In this document: piece by piece, positions 8,300 through 18,455 of the stretch
Position numbering within the stretch: position 1 is the first letter of the stretch
Layout: every line of letters begins with the position of its first letter
Assembly (NCBI RefSeq): GCF_007474535.1
Contig: NZ_VKNW01000006.1
Coordinates: 124,001-188,000, forward strand
Length of the DNA: 64,000 nt
From: Chryseobacterium echinoideorum
Lineage (GTDB): Bacteria > Bacteroidota > Bacteroidia > Flavobacteriales > Weeksellaceae
Direction: 5' to 3'
The notes under the pieces: generated by a model
Told to the model about the DNA's origin: nothing
What the model saw: the letters and a program-made list of their open reading frames with translations, nothing else
Database searches by the model: none
Position numbers and translations under genes: made by a program

Positions 8300-9145
8300 A
8301 TGAATTACTCTACCCAAAACATTATTTTAGAAATACATAGAAAGGAAGACAAGATTTCGTCACAGAGCAAAAGGCTGATTGATGAAGCACACGAAATGAC
8401 AATGTATCTGCAAGACCTACTATTCTCGGTTAAAAACAGTATTATTTCTGAAGGCTTTAAAAGTGAGGATGAAGAGGTTAATTTCTTCCGAACCATTAAA
8501 CCCCAAATATTGGGAAAGCTGATTTACTACAACAAGATTTACCGTATTGAAACAGCTTGTCCAGTAAATAACGGTAAGATATATGAAAACTATTTTTCTA
8601 ACCAGTTATCCAATCTGAAACGGGAATATATGGAGCATATTTGTAATTCTGATTTTTATCGGTATTACCGCTCTGGAAGAACAGATCGAGACAATATATA
8701 TTTTAAACGAGGACATATTAATTACCATGATGGATTGAATAGCATGGTGTTTGAGATGGACCCTTCCTTCTCTACATTTTTCGATTATAAGGTAGCAAGA
8801 ATTATCAGTAATGAATTGTTATACACATATCTCATTTCAAAAATAAATCCCGACGAAAATCCTGATATGAACTTTCAAAAACCCGAAGGAACTAAAGATG
8901 TGTTTTGGACAGAGAGTAAAAATGCACTCATTGAAATTATTTATGCACTTTATGCTTGTGGAGCAATATCGCATGGTAAGATTGGAATCCGGAAAATAAG
9001 TCTGATGTTTCAAATACTTTTTCGTATTCCATTAGGTGATTTGCACCATGCTTTTCACCGGATGAAAACACGAAGTGGATCCCGAACAGCATTTTTAGAC
9101 CAACTGAAAACTTCTTTAGAAGAATATATGGATAAAGACCTATAA
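8300..9145 (+). CDS. rteC: RteC-family regulator of ICE excision
   Basis: 281 residues resembling RteC of CTnDOT, the DNA-binding activator of excision genes. The N-terminal region contains FFRTIKPQILGKLIYYNKIYRIE (here about 62-84). The C-terminal half has a helix-turn-helix-like region (AISHGKIGIRKISLMFQ, then FRIPLGDLHHAFHRMKTR). It faces away from the tra block and is followed by a strong terminator. Its excision targets are not in the window. A truncated relative lies just beyond, on the other strand. Confidence 0.88.
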   Translation: MNYSTQNIILEIHRKEDKISSQSKRLIDEAHEMTMYLQDLLFSVKNSIISEGFKSEDEEVNFFRTIKPQILGKLIYYNKIYRIETACPVNNGKIYENYFSNQLSNLKREYMEHICNSDFYRYYRSGRTDRDNIYFKRGHINYHDGLNSMVFEMDPSFSTFFDYKVARIISNELLYTYLISKINPDENPDMNFQKPEGTKDVFWTESKNALIEIIYALYACGAISHGKIGIRKISLMFQILFRIPLGDLHHAFHRMKTRSGSRTAFLDQLKTSLEEYMDKDL

Positions 9146-9166
9146 TTCAATCTACAAACGAAATAC

Positions 9167-9199
9167 AAAAAGCAGTGCATCTATTGGACTGCTTTTTTA
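9167..9199 (+). terminator. Rho-independent terminator of rteC
   Basis: Perfect stem AAAAAGCAGT / ACTGCTTTTT with an 11-nt loop and a T-run, 22 nt after the rteC stop codon. Confidence 0.85.
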
Positions 9200-9292
9200 T
9201 TTGCCCATATCTGCCAATTGGCAAAACCTACTATCCGAATACTTATATCTTCCTAAACGCTAGATAAACATAGATTTTCTACGCATAAAAAT

Positions 9293-9553
9293 TTAAAAAA
9301 AACTGCCAAACCAATTGGTAAGCCTTGGCAGACATACTCCAAAAATATCTGGCTTCAGTTTTTTAAAGAAATATATTTCATCTTCTTCTTTGTCAAATCC
9401 TTTTTCCAGAACATATAGTTTAACTTCCTTAAGATAATTTAGGATGAGAGAAACGGATGCCTCTGCCAGTTGGATTGGTTCATCAAACTCAATTTTATAT
9501 ACTTCAATTCGTTCATCAAGTTCTTTTAGTTTATCTCTATAAAATTTATGCAT
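9293..9553 (-). pseudogene. Truncated second rteC (N-terminal fragment)
   Basis: 86 codons. The segment LYVLEKGFDKEEDEIYFFKKLKPDIFG parallels the rteC N-terminus (SVKNSIISEGFKSEDEEVNFFRTIKPQILG); the two were compared by eye. Similarity stops right after DIFG, where RteC proteins continue with GKLIYYNK. The fragment instead ends in VCLPRLTNWFGSFF next to a hairpin (CTGCCAA / TTGGCAG). This looks like a break point at the edge of the cation-transport cargo. A stable small protein cannot be excluded. Confidence 0.7.
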
Positions 9554-9630
9554 TTGAAAAATATGATAAAAGTGTCAACAACGAACTAAATTATATTAGC
9601 TCGAACACTTAAATTATTGGTATTAATATG

Positions 9631-11367
9631 TTAGAAGTGTTTATCTATGGAATTTAGCGTAAAGCAAAAAGTACTACCAGCACCATACTCACTCTCTACC
9701 CAGATTTTTCCTCCCTGAGCTTCAATAAACTCTTTGCTGATACTTAAGCCTAAACCAGTACCTTCTTTTTTGGTGCCGGGAATGCGGAAATAACGTTCGA
9801 AGATTTTATTCAAAAATTGAGGTTGTATGCCTTGACCCGTATCTGTTACAGAAAATCTTATTTGATTTTCTGTCTTTTCAACTTTGACATCAATTGTAGC
9901 ATTCTCATACGAATACCGAACGGCATTGGAGATGAGATTGGTAAGAACCCATGCCGTTTTTTCACTATCGGCAGCAACCAGTATATTATCTTCTATATCA
10001 ACATCGATTTTAATATTCTTGTACTCAGCAGCAGATTTATTTGCGTTAACAGCATATTCAATCATAGGCTTTATTTCTGAACTAATTAAGTTTATTTGAA
10101 TAGCCCCACTTTCAACCTGTGTGATGTTTAGTAGTTCTCCGGTAATTCTTAAAAGGCGGTCAGCATCGTCTTTTATACCATTAACCAGTCCTTTTTGTTC
10201 CTCATTTAAGTGACCTGTCTTTTCATTCTCCAGAATTTGAATACCTAACTGTATCGACGCAATAGGTGTTTTAAATTCATGGGAAACAGTTCCCATAAAA
10301 TTGGTCTTTGCCAGATCCAGTTCTTTAAATGGTGTGATATTTCTCAGAAGAATAACCTGACCTATAAATTCACTGTCTGCTTCTCCGGTTGGAACGATGT
10401 TGATATCCACCACCTCTTTTTCAAAGTAGCTTTCCTTTCTGTCTGCATAAATCTTTAATTGTTCGGATTTAGCATTTTCGGGCTTTGGAAGAAAAATATC
10501 CTTGATAATACTTCTAATTAAATCATTGGTAACGGCTACATCCTGTATTTGTTTACCAATGAATTCTTCTTTTTTTAGACCACAAATATTTAATGCCTCT
10601 TCATTAGCGAAAAGCACTTTTTTGTTTTCATCGATACCGATAACTGGATCATGAAGATTATCAATTAACGTTTCAATTCGTTTTTTACCTTTTAGGATTT
10701 TATCGAGCTTACTCTCGGAATATTCTTCCAGCTTCTCCGCCATCGTATTGAATGATTTTGCCAAGTCACCAAACTCATTATGGCTTTCAAAATGCACCCT
10801 CTTTTTATAATTCTGCCCGGCTATTTCTTTTATACTATCGGTTAATTCCTTAATCGGGTTGGCTATATTAGAAGGCAAATTGACCAGTAAAATAAATGCA
10901 ATCAGGAAGCAAAGTGAACCAGTAACTGAAATGATGACAATTGCTTTTTGAGCTGTATCATCGGCTATATCACTTTTTCGGTTGATCGCCTCCATATTTA
11001 GACGCATTAACTCCGTGATGTCTTTCCTTATGGATGATATAACTATAGAATCTTCGGGGTTTTCTTTTAAATCTTTAAAATGTTTAACGATAAGATTGGT
11101 AGCTTCGATTTCTCCAATCTCAGTTACATTCTGCTTTTGCAGATCGAGATTTTTTTGAAAAGTATCTACAGCGGATTTGTCTGAACGAACATCTTCCAAA
11201 GACAACAGCATGTTGCGGGCATACTGTAAGGTATTGTAATTGGCAACTAAGATATTATTAGTGTCTTTTTTCAGTTGGTTTACATACCAGCCACTAACAA
11301 TTGCCAGTGCCAGTATCAGTAAAAATAGAGCACCAACTCCAACCGTTAATTTTGCTTTAATTCTCAT
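9631..11367 (-). CDS. Membrane sensor histidine kinase (PAS, HAMP) of the kdp cluster
   Basis: 578 residues. Two membrane segments (about 9-28 and 143-165) flank a periplasmic helical sensor region. HAMP (about 165-220), PAS (about 230-345), the phosphoacceptor box MGTVSHEFKTP and a HATPase domain (NLISNAVRYS, DTGQGI, GTGLGLSISKEF) follow. Its start is 1 nt from the KdpD sensor stop, so the two act together; elsewhere these modules are one KdpD protein. The likely partner is the sigma54-type response regulator at 26150-27487. It is the last gene of the kdp operon. Confidence 0.92.
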   Translation of the reverse strand: MRIKAKLTVGVGALFLLILALAIVSGWYVNQLKKDTNNILVANYNTLQYARNMLLSLEDVRSDKSAVDTFQKNLDLQKQNVTEIGEIEATNLIVKHFKDLKENPEDSIVISSIRKDITELMRLNMEAINRKSDIADDTAQKAIVIISVTGSLCFLIAFILLVNLPSNIANPIKELTDSIKEIAGQNYKKRVHFESHNEFGDLAKSFNTMAEKLEEYSESKLDKILKGKKRIETLIDNLHDPVIGIDENKKVLFANEEALNICGLKKEEFIGKQIQDVAVTNDLIRSIIKDIFLPKPENAKSEQLKIYADRKESYFEKEVVDINIVPTGEADSEFIGQVILLRNITPFKELDLAKTNFMGTVSHEFKTPIASIQLGIQILENEKTGHLNEEQKGLVNGIKDDADRLLRITGELLNITQVESGAIQINLISSEIKPMIEYAVNANKSAAEYKNIKIDVDIEDNILVAADSEKTAWVLTNLISNAVRYSYENATIDVKVEKTENQIRFSVTDTGQGIQPQFLNKIFERYFRIPGTKKEGTGLGLSISKEFIEAQGGKIWVESEYGAGSTFCFTLNSIDKHF

Positions 11368-11368
11368 T

Positions 11369-12490
11369 TTATGATAGTATTACGAGATCAATATTTTCTT
11401 GTGACAGCTTGTTCAGTAAGGCATTAAATGTGTCAGTTGCTAATATAATCTTAGCTAAGTTTAAATGTGGTTTACCTATACACACTGTTGTTATCTTACG
11501 ATCTTCACATTCTTTGATGATTGCCTTAGTGGTATTTTTTGCTTTCACCTTAATTATTTCTGCCCCTAATTCTGTAGCTAATTTAAAATTATTAATCAAA
11601 TGCCGTTGTTTATCTAGAGCGATTTTATCAGAACTTTCCTTAGGTATTTGCACATACATCACATACCATTTGCTGTTGTAATAATTAGCTAATCGTGCCG
11701 TTTTCCTAATAACGTTTTTTGCAGTTTTTTCGTTTGAACTGATACAGGCCAGGAAACGTTCTTTTTTGACACTTCTTGTAAATACTACTTCGGTTTCTAC
11801 TTTTCGCTGCACCTGCGAAGCTACCTCCTTTAACGCCAACTCACGAAGCTGCAAAATATGCTCGCTCTTAAAAAAATTATTAAGTGCTGCTGTTATTTTA
11901 GAGCTTTCATAAATTTTTCCGGCTTTTAAACGATCTATCAGATCTTCTGCTGTAAGGTCGATATTGACTACCTCATCTGCCTGAGCGACTACGCTGTCGG
12001 GAATACGTTCCTGTACATCAATCCCCGTAATTTCCCGTACTTCTTCATTCAAACTTTCAATGTGTTGAATATTGACAGCACTGATGACATTGATACCCGC
12101 ATCTAAAATATCGAGTACATCTTGCCATCTTTTTTCGTTATTGCTGCCTTCAATATTGGTATGAGCCAATTCGTCTACAATCACAACTTCCGGACGAAGG
12201 TTTATAATGGCTTGCAGATCCAGTTCTTCGAGTTCTTTCCCTTTATAGAAAAGTTTTCTGCGTGGAATGATCGGAAGCCCATCCAACAAAGCATGGGTCT
12301 CTGGTCTTTTGTGTGTTTCGATATATCCGATTTTCACATCGATACCGTTTCGCAATAGCGTATGTGCTTCCTGTAACATTCTATAGGTTTTACCCACACC
12401 AGCACTCATCCCGATATAGAGCTTGAATTTTCCTCTTCGGGATTTCTGAATGAGGTCTAAAAAATGTTCTGCACTTTTTCTTTCGTCCAT
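11369..12490 (-). CDS. kdpD: KdpD N-terminal sensor protein (kinase domain absent)
   Basis: 373 residues. The KdpD domain carries Walker A GMSAGVGKT (27-35) and Walker B VVIVDELAHTN, followed by a universal-stress-protein-like domain in the second half. In most bacteria this is fused to the histidine kinase; here the kinase is the separate downstream gene. It probably senses K+ limitation or a nucleotide signal and tunes the kinase. The split form is known in Bacteroidota. Confidence 0.93.
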   Translation of the reverse strand: MDERKSAEHFLDLIQKSRRGKFKLYIGMSAGVGKTYRMLQEAHTLLRNGIDVKIGYIETHKRPETHALLDGLPIIPRRKLFYKGKELEELDLQAIINLRPEVVIVDELAHTNIEGSNNEKRWQDVLDILDAGINVISAVNIQHIESLNEEVREITGIDVQERIPDSVVAQADEVVNIDLTAEDLIDRLKAGKIYESSKITAALNNFFKSEHILQLRELALKEVASQVQRKVETEVVFTRSVKKERFLACISSNEKTAKNVIRKTARLANYYNSKWYVMYVQIPKESSDKIALDKQRHLINNFKLATELGAEIIKVKAKNTTKAIIKECEDRKITTVCIGKPHLNLAKIILATDTFNALLNKLSQENIDLVILS

Positions 12491-12568
12491 ACAATCTGTT
12501 TGCTTATATAAATTTACAAATTCCCCTTAGACAAATTGTCCAGGGGAATCATTAGTAAATGGAAATAT

Positions 12569-13651
12569 TTAGAAACGTATCGCCAGCGATGTAACCGCCA
12601 TAACGTTGTCTTTTTTCATATTGTCATCTCTGTTTAAGAAAATGGCATCTTTACTATTTAAGCTTTTAACTTCTGTTCTCCATACCAAATTAGGCAGAAT
12701 TTGATAATCAACGTTGAGTGAAGCCCCAAATGTTTGAAATCCGTTTTCCGTTCCCGAGGCGATGATAACGCCATTCTTATCGTGGTAATATTCTCCTCTT
12801 GCAGCGATGCTTATTTTTTCAGTAGGGCTGTATTTCGCAATCAGTACAGGCGTATACCATGTATCATAGTCATCACTTGCTTTTTCTTTTTGTTGTGCGC
12901 CGATATCAAAGCCAGCGATCAATGCAAATTGATTGCTGATTTGAAACTGCCCATACAGATTGTGGAAGTAACGCATCTTACGCTCTTCATCAGGGAAGTC
13001 GTTGCCTATGAAAGAACTACTGTTTAAAGTCACTTTATCCGAAGGACGGTAAGTTAATTGATGACCAAAAGCTGGTGTGCTATTCCCTTCAACACGTTGG
13101 ATACGTTGCCAGCCATTCAACACCAATATTGCCATATTCCATTTTCCATTATCGGTAGCATACGACAACTTAGCTCCGGTTTCAAAATAGGGCGAATTAT
13201 CAGCCATCATACTTCTTGTCAATGTAAAGCAGTCCGCTCCGATAGCACTTTCAAAGCCAATGTGAGATGGCAAGATACCTGCATCTAACCATAAATTCTT
13301 CGTTTTAGATAGTTTCACACCTACATTTGCTTCATATATATTTTTCAGCACGCCTTCTTCGGCTGCATAATTAGCATTCATATAAGAACCTACTCCAAGA
13401 GCCAGATTTGCTCTCATATTTTCTGTTTCATAAGCTGCTTTTATAAATCCCAAATTTAGACTCACTTCATTGTTGCGGTTGTGGCTGTACACAAATCCGG
13501 GTCTGGTATTGGATTTCGGGTTATTAAAATCCTGCTGATAATATACCTCAGCATATCCACTGATGGTTAACGGCTTTTTTTCAGTTTCCTGAGCACATAC
13601 ACTTCCTGTTGCTCCCAGAAGAATAGCTGAGAACATAATTATTTTTTTCAT
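12569..13651 (-). CDS. Outer-membrane beta-barrel porin of the kdp operon
   Basis: 360 residues with a signal peptide (MKKIIMFSAILLGATGSVCAQ). An outer-membrane barrel follows: alternating hydrophobic/polar strands, GYAEVYYQQDF after the signal, and a C-terminal strand ending in Phe (VTSLAIRF). It resembles the OmpL/BBP2-type porins often encoded between kdpC and kdpD in Bacteroidota. It likely lets K+ through the outer membrane to KdpFABC; the substrate is inferred from context. Confidence 0.85.
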   Translation of the reverse strand: MKKIIMFSAILLGATGSVCAQETEKKPLTISGYAEVYYQQDFNNPKSNTRPGFVYSHNRNNEVSLNLGFIKAAYETENMRANLALGVGSYMNANYAAEEGVLKNIYEANVGVKLSKTKNLWLDAGILPSHIGFESAIGADCFTLTRSMMADNSPYFETGAKLSYATDNGKWNMAILVLNGWQRIQRVEGNSTPAFGHQLTYRPSDKVTLNSSSFIGNDFPDEERKMRYFHNLYGQFQISNQFALIAGFDIGAQQKEKASDDYDTWYTPVLIAKYSPTEKISIAARGEYYHDKNGVIIASGTENGFQTFGASLNVDYQILPNLVWRTEVKSLNSKDAIFLNRDDNMKKDNVMAVTSLAIRF

Positions 13652-13834
13652 CTTATTAATTTGATTTTTAAACGTGATGAAGCTATCAGATTTATCCTCC
13701 CTGTGTGGTTGAATAAATCATGATGGTTTCATTTTTGAATTATTAAAATTTTACTGTTTATTGAATTACTCCTACAAGGCATTTTCAATGGCTACACACA
13801 CATTTGAAAACCTGTAAGTTTTTTTAGGAATTAC

Positions 13835-14395
13835 TTATTTAAGTTGATCCAGAGCGATATTTAATTTAAGTACATTGATCTTTTCGGGACCAAACATGCC
13901 CCACAAAGGTTTTTCGGTTTGTTCATCAATTAATTGATTCAATTTAACCTCATCAATCCCCCTTGTTTCAGCGATTCGTGCTACCTGTACCTTGGCAGCC
14001 TGAACGGAAAAGTTCGGATCCAATCCACTTCCGCTGGCAGTAACTAAGTCAACAGGTATTTCAGATTTATCAATTCCGGGATTATGTACTAAAAAAGTAT
14101 CAATTCGTGCCTGAACCTCTGCTAAATATTCCTCATTAGAAGGACCTTTGTTACTACCTCCTGAACCAGCAGCATTGTAATCTACGGCCGATGGTCTTGA
14201 CCAGAAATACTTATCCTCTGTGAAAGACTGACCAATATTGACATAATGTTTCTTTCCGTTGTGTTCTATAATTTCTCCTTTTCCAGCATTAGGAGCAAAC
14301 TGTGCGATACCCCAGACTGCAAGTGGGTAAATGACTGTAAAAAACAGGATCATAACAGCAGTCAATTTTATTGCGGGCAAAATATGTTTTTTCAT
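13835..14395 (-). CDS. kdpC: K+-transporting ATPase subunit C
   Basis: 186 residues with one N-terminal membrane segment (AVMILFFTVIYPLAVWGIAQ) and a periplasmic domain containing GSGLDPNFSVQAAKVQVARIA, the family hallmark. The KdpC subunit stabilises the KdpFABC complex and assists K+ delivery. It starts 22 nt after kdpB ends. A 183-bp gap to the porin gene lacks an obvious terminator. Confidence 0.97.
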   Translation of the reverse strand: MKKHILPAIKLTAVMILFFTVIYPLAVWGIAQFAPNAGKGEIIEHNGKKHYVNIGQSFTEDKYFWSRPSAVDYNAAGSGGSNKGPSNEEYLAEVQARIDTFLVHNPGIDKSEIPVDLVTASGSGLDPNFSVQAAKVQVARIAETRGIDEVKLNQLIDEQTEKPLWGMFGPEKINVLKLNIALDQLK

Positions 14396-14417
14396 TTTAT
14401 CTAAATTTTATAAAGGA

Positions 14418-16427
14418 TTAAAAGAAAACGGATATAAGCATATCTATCAGCTTGATTCCTACAAAAGGTATCAGTACACCGCCTAAACCATAAATGAACA
14501 GGTTTCTTCGAAGTAATGCACTTGCTCCAATAGGTTTGTAAGCTACACCTTTCAATGCTAATGGAATCAACATCGGAATGATGATTGCGTTGAAAATTAC
14601 AGCTGATAGTATTGCACTTTCCGGACTGTGTAAATTCATAATATTCAGTCCTTGCAATGCAGGAATCGCTGTGATGAACAGTGCTGGAATGATGGCAAAA
14701 TACTTAGCCACATCATTCGCAATACTGAAAGTAGTCAATGTACCACGGGTCATCAGCAATTGTTTTCCGATTTCTACGACTTCAATCAATTTGGTCGGAT
14801 CGTTATCCAGATCGACCATGTTTCCTGCTTCTTTTGCTGCCTGAGTACCAGAATTCATTGCTACACCCACATCAGCTTGTGCTAAAGCCGGAGCATCGTT
14901 TGTTCCATCACCCATCATAGCGACCAAGCGACCTTCCGACTGTTCTTTTTTGATGTAATTCATCTTGTCTTCGGGTTTTGCTTCTGCGATGAAATCGTCC
15001 ACACCTGCCTTCTCAGCGATAAATTTAGCAGTCAAAGGATTGTCGCCCGTTACCATGACGGTTTTGATACCCATTTTACGCAGCCGTTCGAAACGTTCTT
15101 GAATACCCGGTTTGATGATGTCCTGTAGCTCAATTACACCCAATGCGATTTCATTCTCTGATACGACCAACGGTGTACCTCCATTAGAAGAGATGGCTTT
15201 CACTCTTTCTTCGACCTCTTTTGGAAAGTTATTACCTGCTTTTGTAACCAGATTTTTTATCGCATCGGTTGCACCTTTTCGGATACGCACATTCTCATAG
15301 TCTATACCTGAACTTCTAGTTTCTGCTGTAAACTTGATGAATTGAGGATTTTTGACTTCGTAACTCAAAGGGTTGATACCTGCTAATTCGATAATCGATT
15401 TACCTTCAGGAGTTTCATCAGCCATGGAGCTTAATACAGCCGCTTTAATTAATCTTTTCTCGTCAATACCATTTGTTGGATGAAAATGAGTTGCTTTACG
15501 GTTACCAATCGTGATTGTTCCTGTTTTATCCAATAATAAGACATCGATATCACCTGCGGTTTCTACCGCTTTACCACTTTTTGTAATAACATTGGCTCTC
15601 AATGCTCTGTCCATCCCTGCAATACCGATTGCAGACAACAATCCTCCAATGGTAGTCGGGATAAGACATACAAATAAAGAGATAAAAGAAGCAATGGTAA
15701 TCCCCACATTTGCATAATCAGCAAATGGCTTAAGCGTCACACAGACAATGATAAACACAAGTGTAAATCCTGCTAACAAAATGGTTAAAGCAATTTCATT
15801 TGGTGTTTTTTGTCGGGCTGCACCTTCTACCAAGGCAATCATCTTGTCCAGGAAGCTTTCGCCCGGTTGCGTTGTTACCTGCACCACGATTTTATCGGAC
15901 AAAACTTTGGTACCACCGGTAACAGAACTTTTGTCGCCACCTGCTTCACGAATCACAGGAGCAGATTCTCCGGTAATTGCACTTTCATCGATGGTCGCTA
16001 AGCCTTCAATAATTTCCCCATCAGAAGGAATGATGTCGCCAGCTTCACAGATGAAAACATCACCTTTTTGTAATTGAGCAGAGGAGATCGTTTTCCCATT
16101 TTTTAATCTTGCAGGCGTTTCTTCTCTTGTCTTACGCAAACTATCTGCTTGTGCTTTACCTCTTGCCTCAGCAATTGCCTCGGCAAAATTGGCAAATAAC
16201 AGGGTAAGCAAAAGGATAATAAAGACGGTAAAATTATAACCAAAACTTCCTTGTCCCTGAGCTCCTGCCAACGTCCATAAACTCACGACCAGCATAACCA
16301 AAGTACCGATCCATACAGTAAACATGACCGGATTACGGAACATGGTTTTCGGATTGAGTTTCACAAAAGATTGTTTCAGTGCTTCCTGAACCATATCTTT
16401 TTGAAACAATGATGTATTATTGTTCAT
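14418..16427 (-). CDS. kdpB: K+-transporting P-type ATPase subunit B
   Basis: 669-residue catalytic subunit of KdpFABC, at normal family length. Visible motifs are TGES (actuator loop), DKTGTIT (phosphorylated Asp, about residue 300), [15 protein letters not shown] (nucleotide-binding region) and [18 protein letters not shown] (hinge), with the expected membrane segments. It uses ATP to drive K+ uptake through KdpA. It is followed directly by kdpC. Confidence 0.98.
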   Translation of the reverse strand: MNNNTSLFQKDMVQEALKQSFVKLNPKTMFRNPVMFTVWIGTLVMLVVSLWTLAGAQGQGSFGYNFTVFIILLLTLLFANFAEAIAEARGKAQADSLRKTREETPARLKNGKTISSAQLQKGDVFICEAGDIIPSDGEIIEGLATIDESAITGESAPVIREAGGDKSSVTGGTKVLSDKIVVQVTTQPGESFLDKMIALVEGAARQKTPNEIALTILLAGFTLVFIIVCVTLKPFADYANVGITIASFISLFVCLIPTTIGGLLSAIGIAGMDRALRANVITKSGKAVETAGDIDVLLLDKTGTITIGNRKATHFHPTNGIDEKRLIKAAVLSSMADETPEGKSIIELAGINPLSYEVKNPQFIKFTAETRSSGIDYENVRIRKGATDAIKNLVTKAGNNFPKEVEERVKAISSNGGTPLVVSENEIALGVIELQDIIKPGIQERFERLRKMGIKTVMVTGDNPLTAKFIAEKAGVDDFIAEAKPEDKMNYIKKEQSEGRLVAMMGDGTNDAPALAQADVGVAMNSGTQAAKEAGNMVDLDNDPTKLIEVVEIGKQLLMTRGTLTTFSIANDVAKYFAIIPALFITAIPALQGLNIMNLHSPESAILSAVIFNAIIIPMLIPLALKGVAYKPIGASALLRRNLFIYGLGGVLIPFVGIKLIDMLISVFF

Positions 16428-16447
16428 TTCTAAATTCTTTAATCAGT

Positions 16448-18136
16448 TTAATAAAGTGAAAAGTACTCTGCAATAGGACCTAATGCCAATACCGGGAAGA
16501 ATGCTAAGGCAGCTACGATTGCGATTACAGCGAATACCATTAGTCCGAAAGTTGCCGTATCGGTTTTCAGGGTTCCGTCTCCCTCTGGTATAAATTTCTT
16601 TTGAGCTAACAAGCCTGCAATGGCTACCGGACCAATGATCGGTAAGAATCTTGAAAGAATAAGTACAAATCCTGTTGCAATATTCCACCAAGGTGTATTA
16701 TCTCCCAATCCTTCAAAACCACTACCATTATTGGCAGATGACGAAGTGAACTCGTATAGCATTTCACTCAATCCGTGAAATCCCGGGTTATTTAGAGAGT
16801 CCATAGTATATTGTGGTGATGCAGCGGCTAATGCTGTTCCTACTAATATCAGGAAAGGATGAAGCAAGGCAATAATCATGGCTATTTTCATTTCTCTTGC
16901 CTCCACTTTTTTACCTAAGAATTCAGGTGTTCTTCCTACCATCAATCCACTGATAAATACAGCAAGAATGATGAAAATAAAGAAGTTAAGTATTCCTACA
17001 CCGACTCCTCCATAAAACGCATTGATCATCATTGCCAATAGCTCATTCATGCCTGACAATGCCATTGAGCTATCGTGCATAGAGTTTACTGATCCAGTAG
17101 AGATTACAGTGGTGACAATGCTCCAAAAGCCAGATGCAGGTGCTCCTAATCGAATTTCCTTTCCTTCCATAGCCCCCAAGGAATTGTCTATACCCATGGC
17201 TGCAATTGCGGGATTGCCATTCATTTCCATATTGATATTTGGAATGGCCAGCATTAAAAAACCTACTGTCATTACACCAAATATCATCCACGATAGTTTT
17301 CTTCTTCTGGTAAAATAACCAAAGGCAAAGATCATAGCCAAGGGTACAATCAGCTGAGCCACCATTTCGACCATATTGGACAGATAAGATGGGTTTTCAA
17401 ACGGATGGGCAGAATTCACTCCAAAGAATCCACCTCCGTTGGTTCCTACGTGTTTAATAGGCACAAATGCTGCTGCGGGTCCTCTTGATACTTCCACAGA
17501 ATCACCTTGTAAAGTGGTAATAGCGTCTTTACCTTCAAAAGTCATCGGAACTCCATCGAATGCAAGAATTATGGCAATCACAAATGATACAGGTAATAAA
17601 ATACGTGTACATGATTTTATAAAATTGCTGTAAAAATTCCCCAAGGTTTCAGATGATTTGTCTCTGAATGCTCTAAATAGCACTACTGCGGCAGCCATAC
17701 CAGTTCCGGCACTTACGAACTGTAAGAACATTAACCAGTATTGTCCAAGATAACTTAATCCTGATTCCCCGGAATAGTGTTGCAGATTACAGTTTACCAC
17801 AAATGATATCACGGTATTGAATGCAAGGTCTGCGGACATACTTGGATTGTTATCCGGATTAAGCGGGAGGCTTCCCTGAGTCATTAGAACAACCATTCCC
17901 AACAGGAACCACACCATATTGATCGTGATCATGGCTACCATCTGCTGTTTCCAGTTCATTTCTGTTTGCGGATTGATACCGCTTATTTTGTAAAAGATTC
18001 GCTCTATCGGATTAAAAATCGGATCGAGCAGCGTTTTTTCACCGCCATAAACTTTTGCAATGTATTTACCGAAGGGTATTGCAAGCAATAACGACAGGGT
18101 AAACATTACGATTATTCCTAAAATTTCTGTATTCAT
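16448..18136 (-). CDS. kdpA: K+-transporting ATPase subunit A (channel-like)
   Basis: 562-residue K+-translocating subunit with about ten membrane segments. Four filter-like repeats are expected; visible ones include NTVISFVVNCNLQHYSGE and HVGTNGGGFFGVNSAHPFENP, typical of KdpA. It starts 5 nt after a 37-residue mini-protein and is followed by kdpB after 20 nt. The N-terminus (MNTEILGIIVMFTLSLLLAIPFGKYI) fits the family start. Confidence 0.98.
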   Translation of the reverse strand: MNTEILGIIVMFTLSLLLAIPFGKYIAKVYGGEKTLLDPIFNPIERIFYKISGINPQTEMNWKQQMVAMITINMVWFLLGMVVLMTQGSLPLNPDNNPSMSADLAFNTVISFVVNCNLQHYSGESGLSYLGQYWLMFLQFVSAGTGMAAAVVLFRAFRDKSSETLGNFYSNFIKSCTRILLPVSFVIAIILAFDGVPMTFEGKDAITTLQGDSVEVSRGPAAAFVPIKHVGTNGGGFFGVNSAHPFENPSYLSNMVEMVAQLIVPLAMIFAFGYFTRRRKLSWMIFGVMTVGFLMLAIPNINMEMNGNPAIAAMGIDNSLGAMEGKEIRLGAPASGFWSIVTTVISTGSVNSMHDSSMALSGMNELLAMMINAFYGGVGVGILNFFIFIILAVFISGLMVGRTPEFLGKKVEAREMKIAMIIALLHPFLILVGTALAAASPQYTMDSLNNPGFHGLSEMLYEFTSSSANNGSGFEGLGDNTPWWNIATGFVLILSRFLPIIGPVAIAGLLAQKKFIPEGDGTLKTDTATFGLMVFAVIAIVAALAFFPVLALGPIAEYFSLY

Positions 18137-18141
18137 TTTTA

Positions 18142-18255
18142 TTAATTAAATATGGTTTTAAACATCCATCCGAACAGGCTGACCAATGCCAATACAATCA
18201 GGAATATCAAAGCAATTCGGGCTACATCTTTCATTTCAGTAAATATCTTTTTCAT
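18142..18255 (-). CDS. 37-aa single-span membrane mini-protein upstream of kdpA
   Basis: Found by hand translation: MKKIFTEMKDVARIALIFLI, then VLALVSLFGWMFKTIFN. It has one membrane span flanked by basic and polar ends. The stop is 5 nt before the kdpA start. It resembles KdpF in size and topology but is not the KdpF proper (see 18378-18455). Expression is likely from its position; the function is unknown. Confidence 0.65.
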   Translation of the reverse strand: MKKIFTEMKDVARIALIFLIVLALVSLFGWMFKTIFN

Positions 18256-18271
18256 AGCAATATTTGAATTT

Positions 18272-18364
18272 TTAGAAAAGCCAGATAATGATCGAAATGA
18301 AGAACAGTATCCAGAATATAATGGATATCCATTCCTTGATTTTTCCTTTTGTATCTTTCTTCAT
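18272..18364 (-). CDS. 30-aa single-span membrane mini-protein
   Basis: Hand-translated: MKKDTKGKIKEWISIIFWIL, then FFISIIIWLF. It has a basic N-terminus and one very hydrophobic span. It lies 13 nt after the kdpF stop and 16 nt before the next mini-gene. No family recognised. Confidence 0.6.
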   Translation of the reverse strand: MKKDTKGKIKEWISIIFWILFFISIIIWLF

Positions 18365-18377
18365 CTGCTGAAGCGTT

Positions 18378-18455
18378 TTAAAATTTTTCCGGTTTGAGCA
18401 ATACGTAACATATATAGGCAAATACACCTATGGCTACTATGAATAATGCTGTCAT
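18378..18455 (-). CDS. kdpF: KdpF, small subunit of the K+ ATPase
   Basis: 25 codons: MTALFIVAIGVFAYICYVLL, then KPEKF. The single span followed by a short L(L)KPE(K/R)F tail is the KdpF signature. KdpF stabilises the KdpABC complex. Its ATG overlaps the preceding gene's TGA by 4 nt. Unlike the usual kdpFA arrangement, two more mini-genes separate it from kdpA. Confidence 0.88.
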   Translation of the reverse strand: MTALFIVAIGVFAYICYVLLKPEKF

